Shown piece after piece: positions 63,537 through 64,000 of a DNA stretch of 64,000 bases. This DNA comes from a bacterium (GTDB lineage: Bacteria; Cyanobacteriota; Vampirovibrionia; Gastranaerophilales; Gastranaerophilaceae): positions 1-64,000 of the forward strand of contig JAFUEV010000037.1 in NCBI GenBank assembly GCA_017470245.1, read 5' to 3'. The notes below the pieces were generated by a model. That model ran no database searches and was not told the DNA's origin. It saw only the letters and a list, made by a program, of their open reading frames with translations. Made by a program: the position numbers and the translations under genes. Numbering within the stretch: position 1 is the stretch's first letter; every line of letters begins with the position of its first letter.

Positions 63537-64000
63537 TTAATATATTAGCTCATCTAATTGTTTCTTTAGGGTTGCTATTTTACTTGCAATAGATTTTGAA
63601 TCTTTATTAGCCTTATGTGGAGGAGATGTAATCTCTAATTTTTCTAGTCTACTCTTAATTGCCATTCTTCCATAGAAAAATCTCCATCGCTGCAAATTAA
63701 TTTGGGCAGCAAACCAAACTAAATCTTCAAATGCCATTTTAAACTTCGGAATAAGAACTCTTACGGAACTACCCCCATTTCCTCTTGCTAAGAATCTCCA
63801 AGGTTGAACATAAGCTTGCCCAAATGCCGTAACTGTTATACCACCATCTGAGAACAATTCATTTTCCTCATCTGAAACCAGTCTAATAATACTGTTGTTT
63901 AAATCTCCACTAGATATGTAAGGACATGTTCCCACCGTATAATTTTTTTCTCCAGCTGATTTACCATTGTTCACCTCGAAAAAATAATTTATAGATTCTT
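63537..64000 (-). CDS. hsdS: Restriction-modification specificity subunit (HsdS-like), C-terminal part
   Basis: An open frame without a start in this window: it continues through F-F-E-V-N-N-G-K-S-A-G-E-K to the edge with no stop, so the GTG at 63974 is only an internal codon. It shows the target-recognition pattern of type I (and BcgI-like) specificity proteins: PYISSGDLNNSI, GGITVTAFGQAYVQ, RWRFFYGRMAIKSRLEKLEI. Only one such domain followed by a helical end is visible. The partner methylase and nuclease would lie to the right, beyond position 64000. Frame and content argue for a functional gene. Confidence 0.75.
   Translation of the reverse strand, partial: ESINYFFEVNNGKSAGEKNYTVGTCPYISSGDLNNSIIRLVSDEENELFSDGGITVTAFGQAYVQPWRFLARGNGGSSVRVLIPKFKMAFEDLVWFAAQINLQRWRFFYGRMAIKSRLEKLEITSPPHKANKDSKSIASKIATLKKQLDELIY

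Overview
The window is AT-rich chromosomal DNA from a Gram-negative-type bacterium. The best guess is a gut relative of the non-photosynthetic Cyanobacteria (Vampirovibrionia/Melainabacteria, order Gastranaerophilales). This rests on a cyanobacterial-type SepF next to YggS, KDO synthesis (KdsA), prepilin-like and very large secreted or structural proteins whose N-termini carry an F-K-G-type motif, and a fermentative gene set with pyruvate formate-lyase and no respiratory or photosynthetic genes. The taxonomic call is an inference from protein style, not from a marker tree.

Positions 1-54,800 are mostly ordinary housekeeping and envelope genes in short operons. In order they are: a probable serine-palmitoyltransferase-like enzyme with an SDR reductase (1181-2455, 241-1197); a radical SAM/U32 pair; a 1489-residue HD-domain protein; a pyruvate formate-lyase split into a core protein and a separate glycyl-radical polypeptide (9574-12016); a symporter; a serine beta-lactamase-like protein; a GGDEF protein with two radical SAM enzymes; recN-nadK-methyltransferase-propeller-dnaJ-grpE; asd-dapA-pilin; a GHKL ATPase/HExxH protein; kdsA; glf-galE; yajQ; cdsA; two more radical SAM genes; an MFS-etfA-etfB-nadC-nadB run; an APC permease; a glycosyltransferase; sepF-yggS; a Xer recombinase; a PfkB kinase; a large Ala/Gln-rich EF-hand-like protein; a HAD hydrolase; and tRNA-Ala(UGC).

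Positions 54,800-61,850 are a mobile segment related to transposable (Mu-like) phages. It has a MuA-type DDE transposase, a remnant resembling the C-terminal end of MuB without its ATPase core, a small membrane protein, GemA (Mu gp16), two small unknown proteins and a Mor activator. No head or tail genes follow, so it is either truncated or a non-virion derivative. The most striking finding is here. The two gaps flanking the 102-residue ORF each hold a complete type II hammerhead self-cleaving ribozyme (58492-58552 and 58881-58945). Cleavage at both would cut the early operon transcript into separate RNAs immediately before the 102-residue ORF and before mor.

Positions 59,258-64,000 look like cargo or a defence-gene neighbourhood: two unknown minus-strand genes, the C-terminal remnant of a subtilisin-family protease, about 670 bp of non-coding DNA rich in inverted and direct repeats, a DUF4917/SIR2-like protein, and the 3' part of a type I-like restriction specificity subunit that runs off the window.
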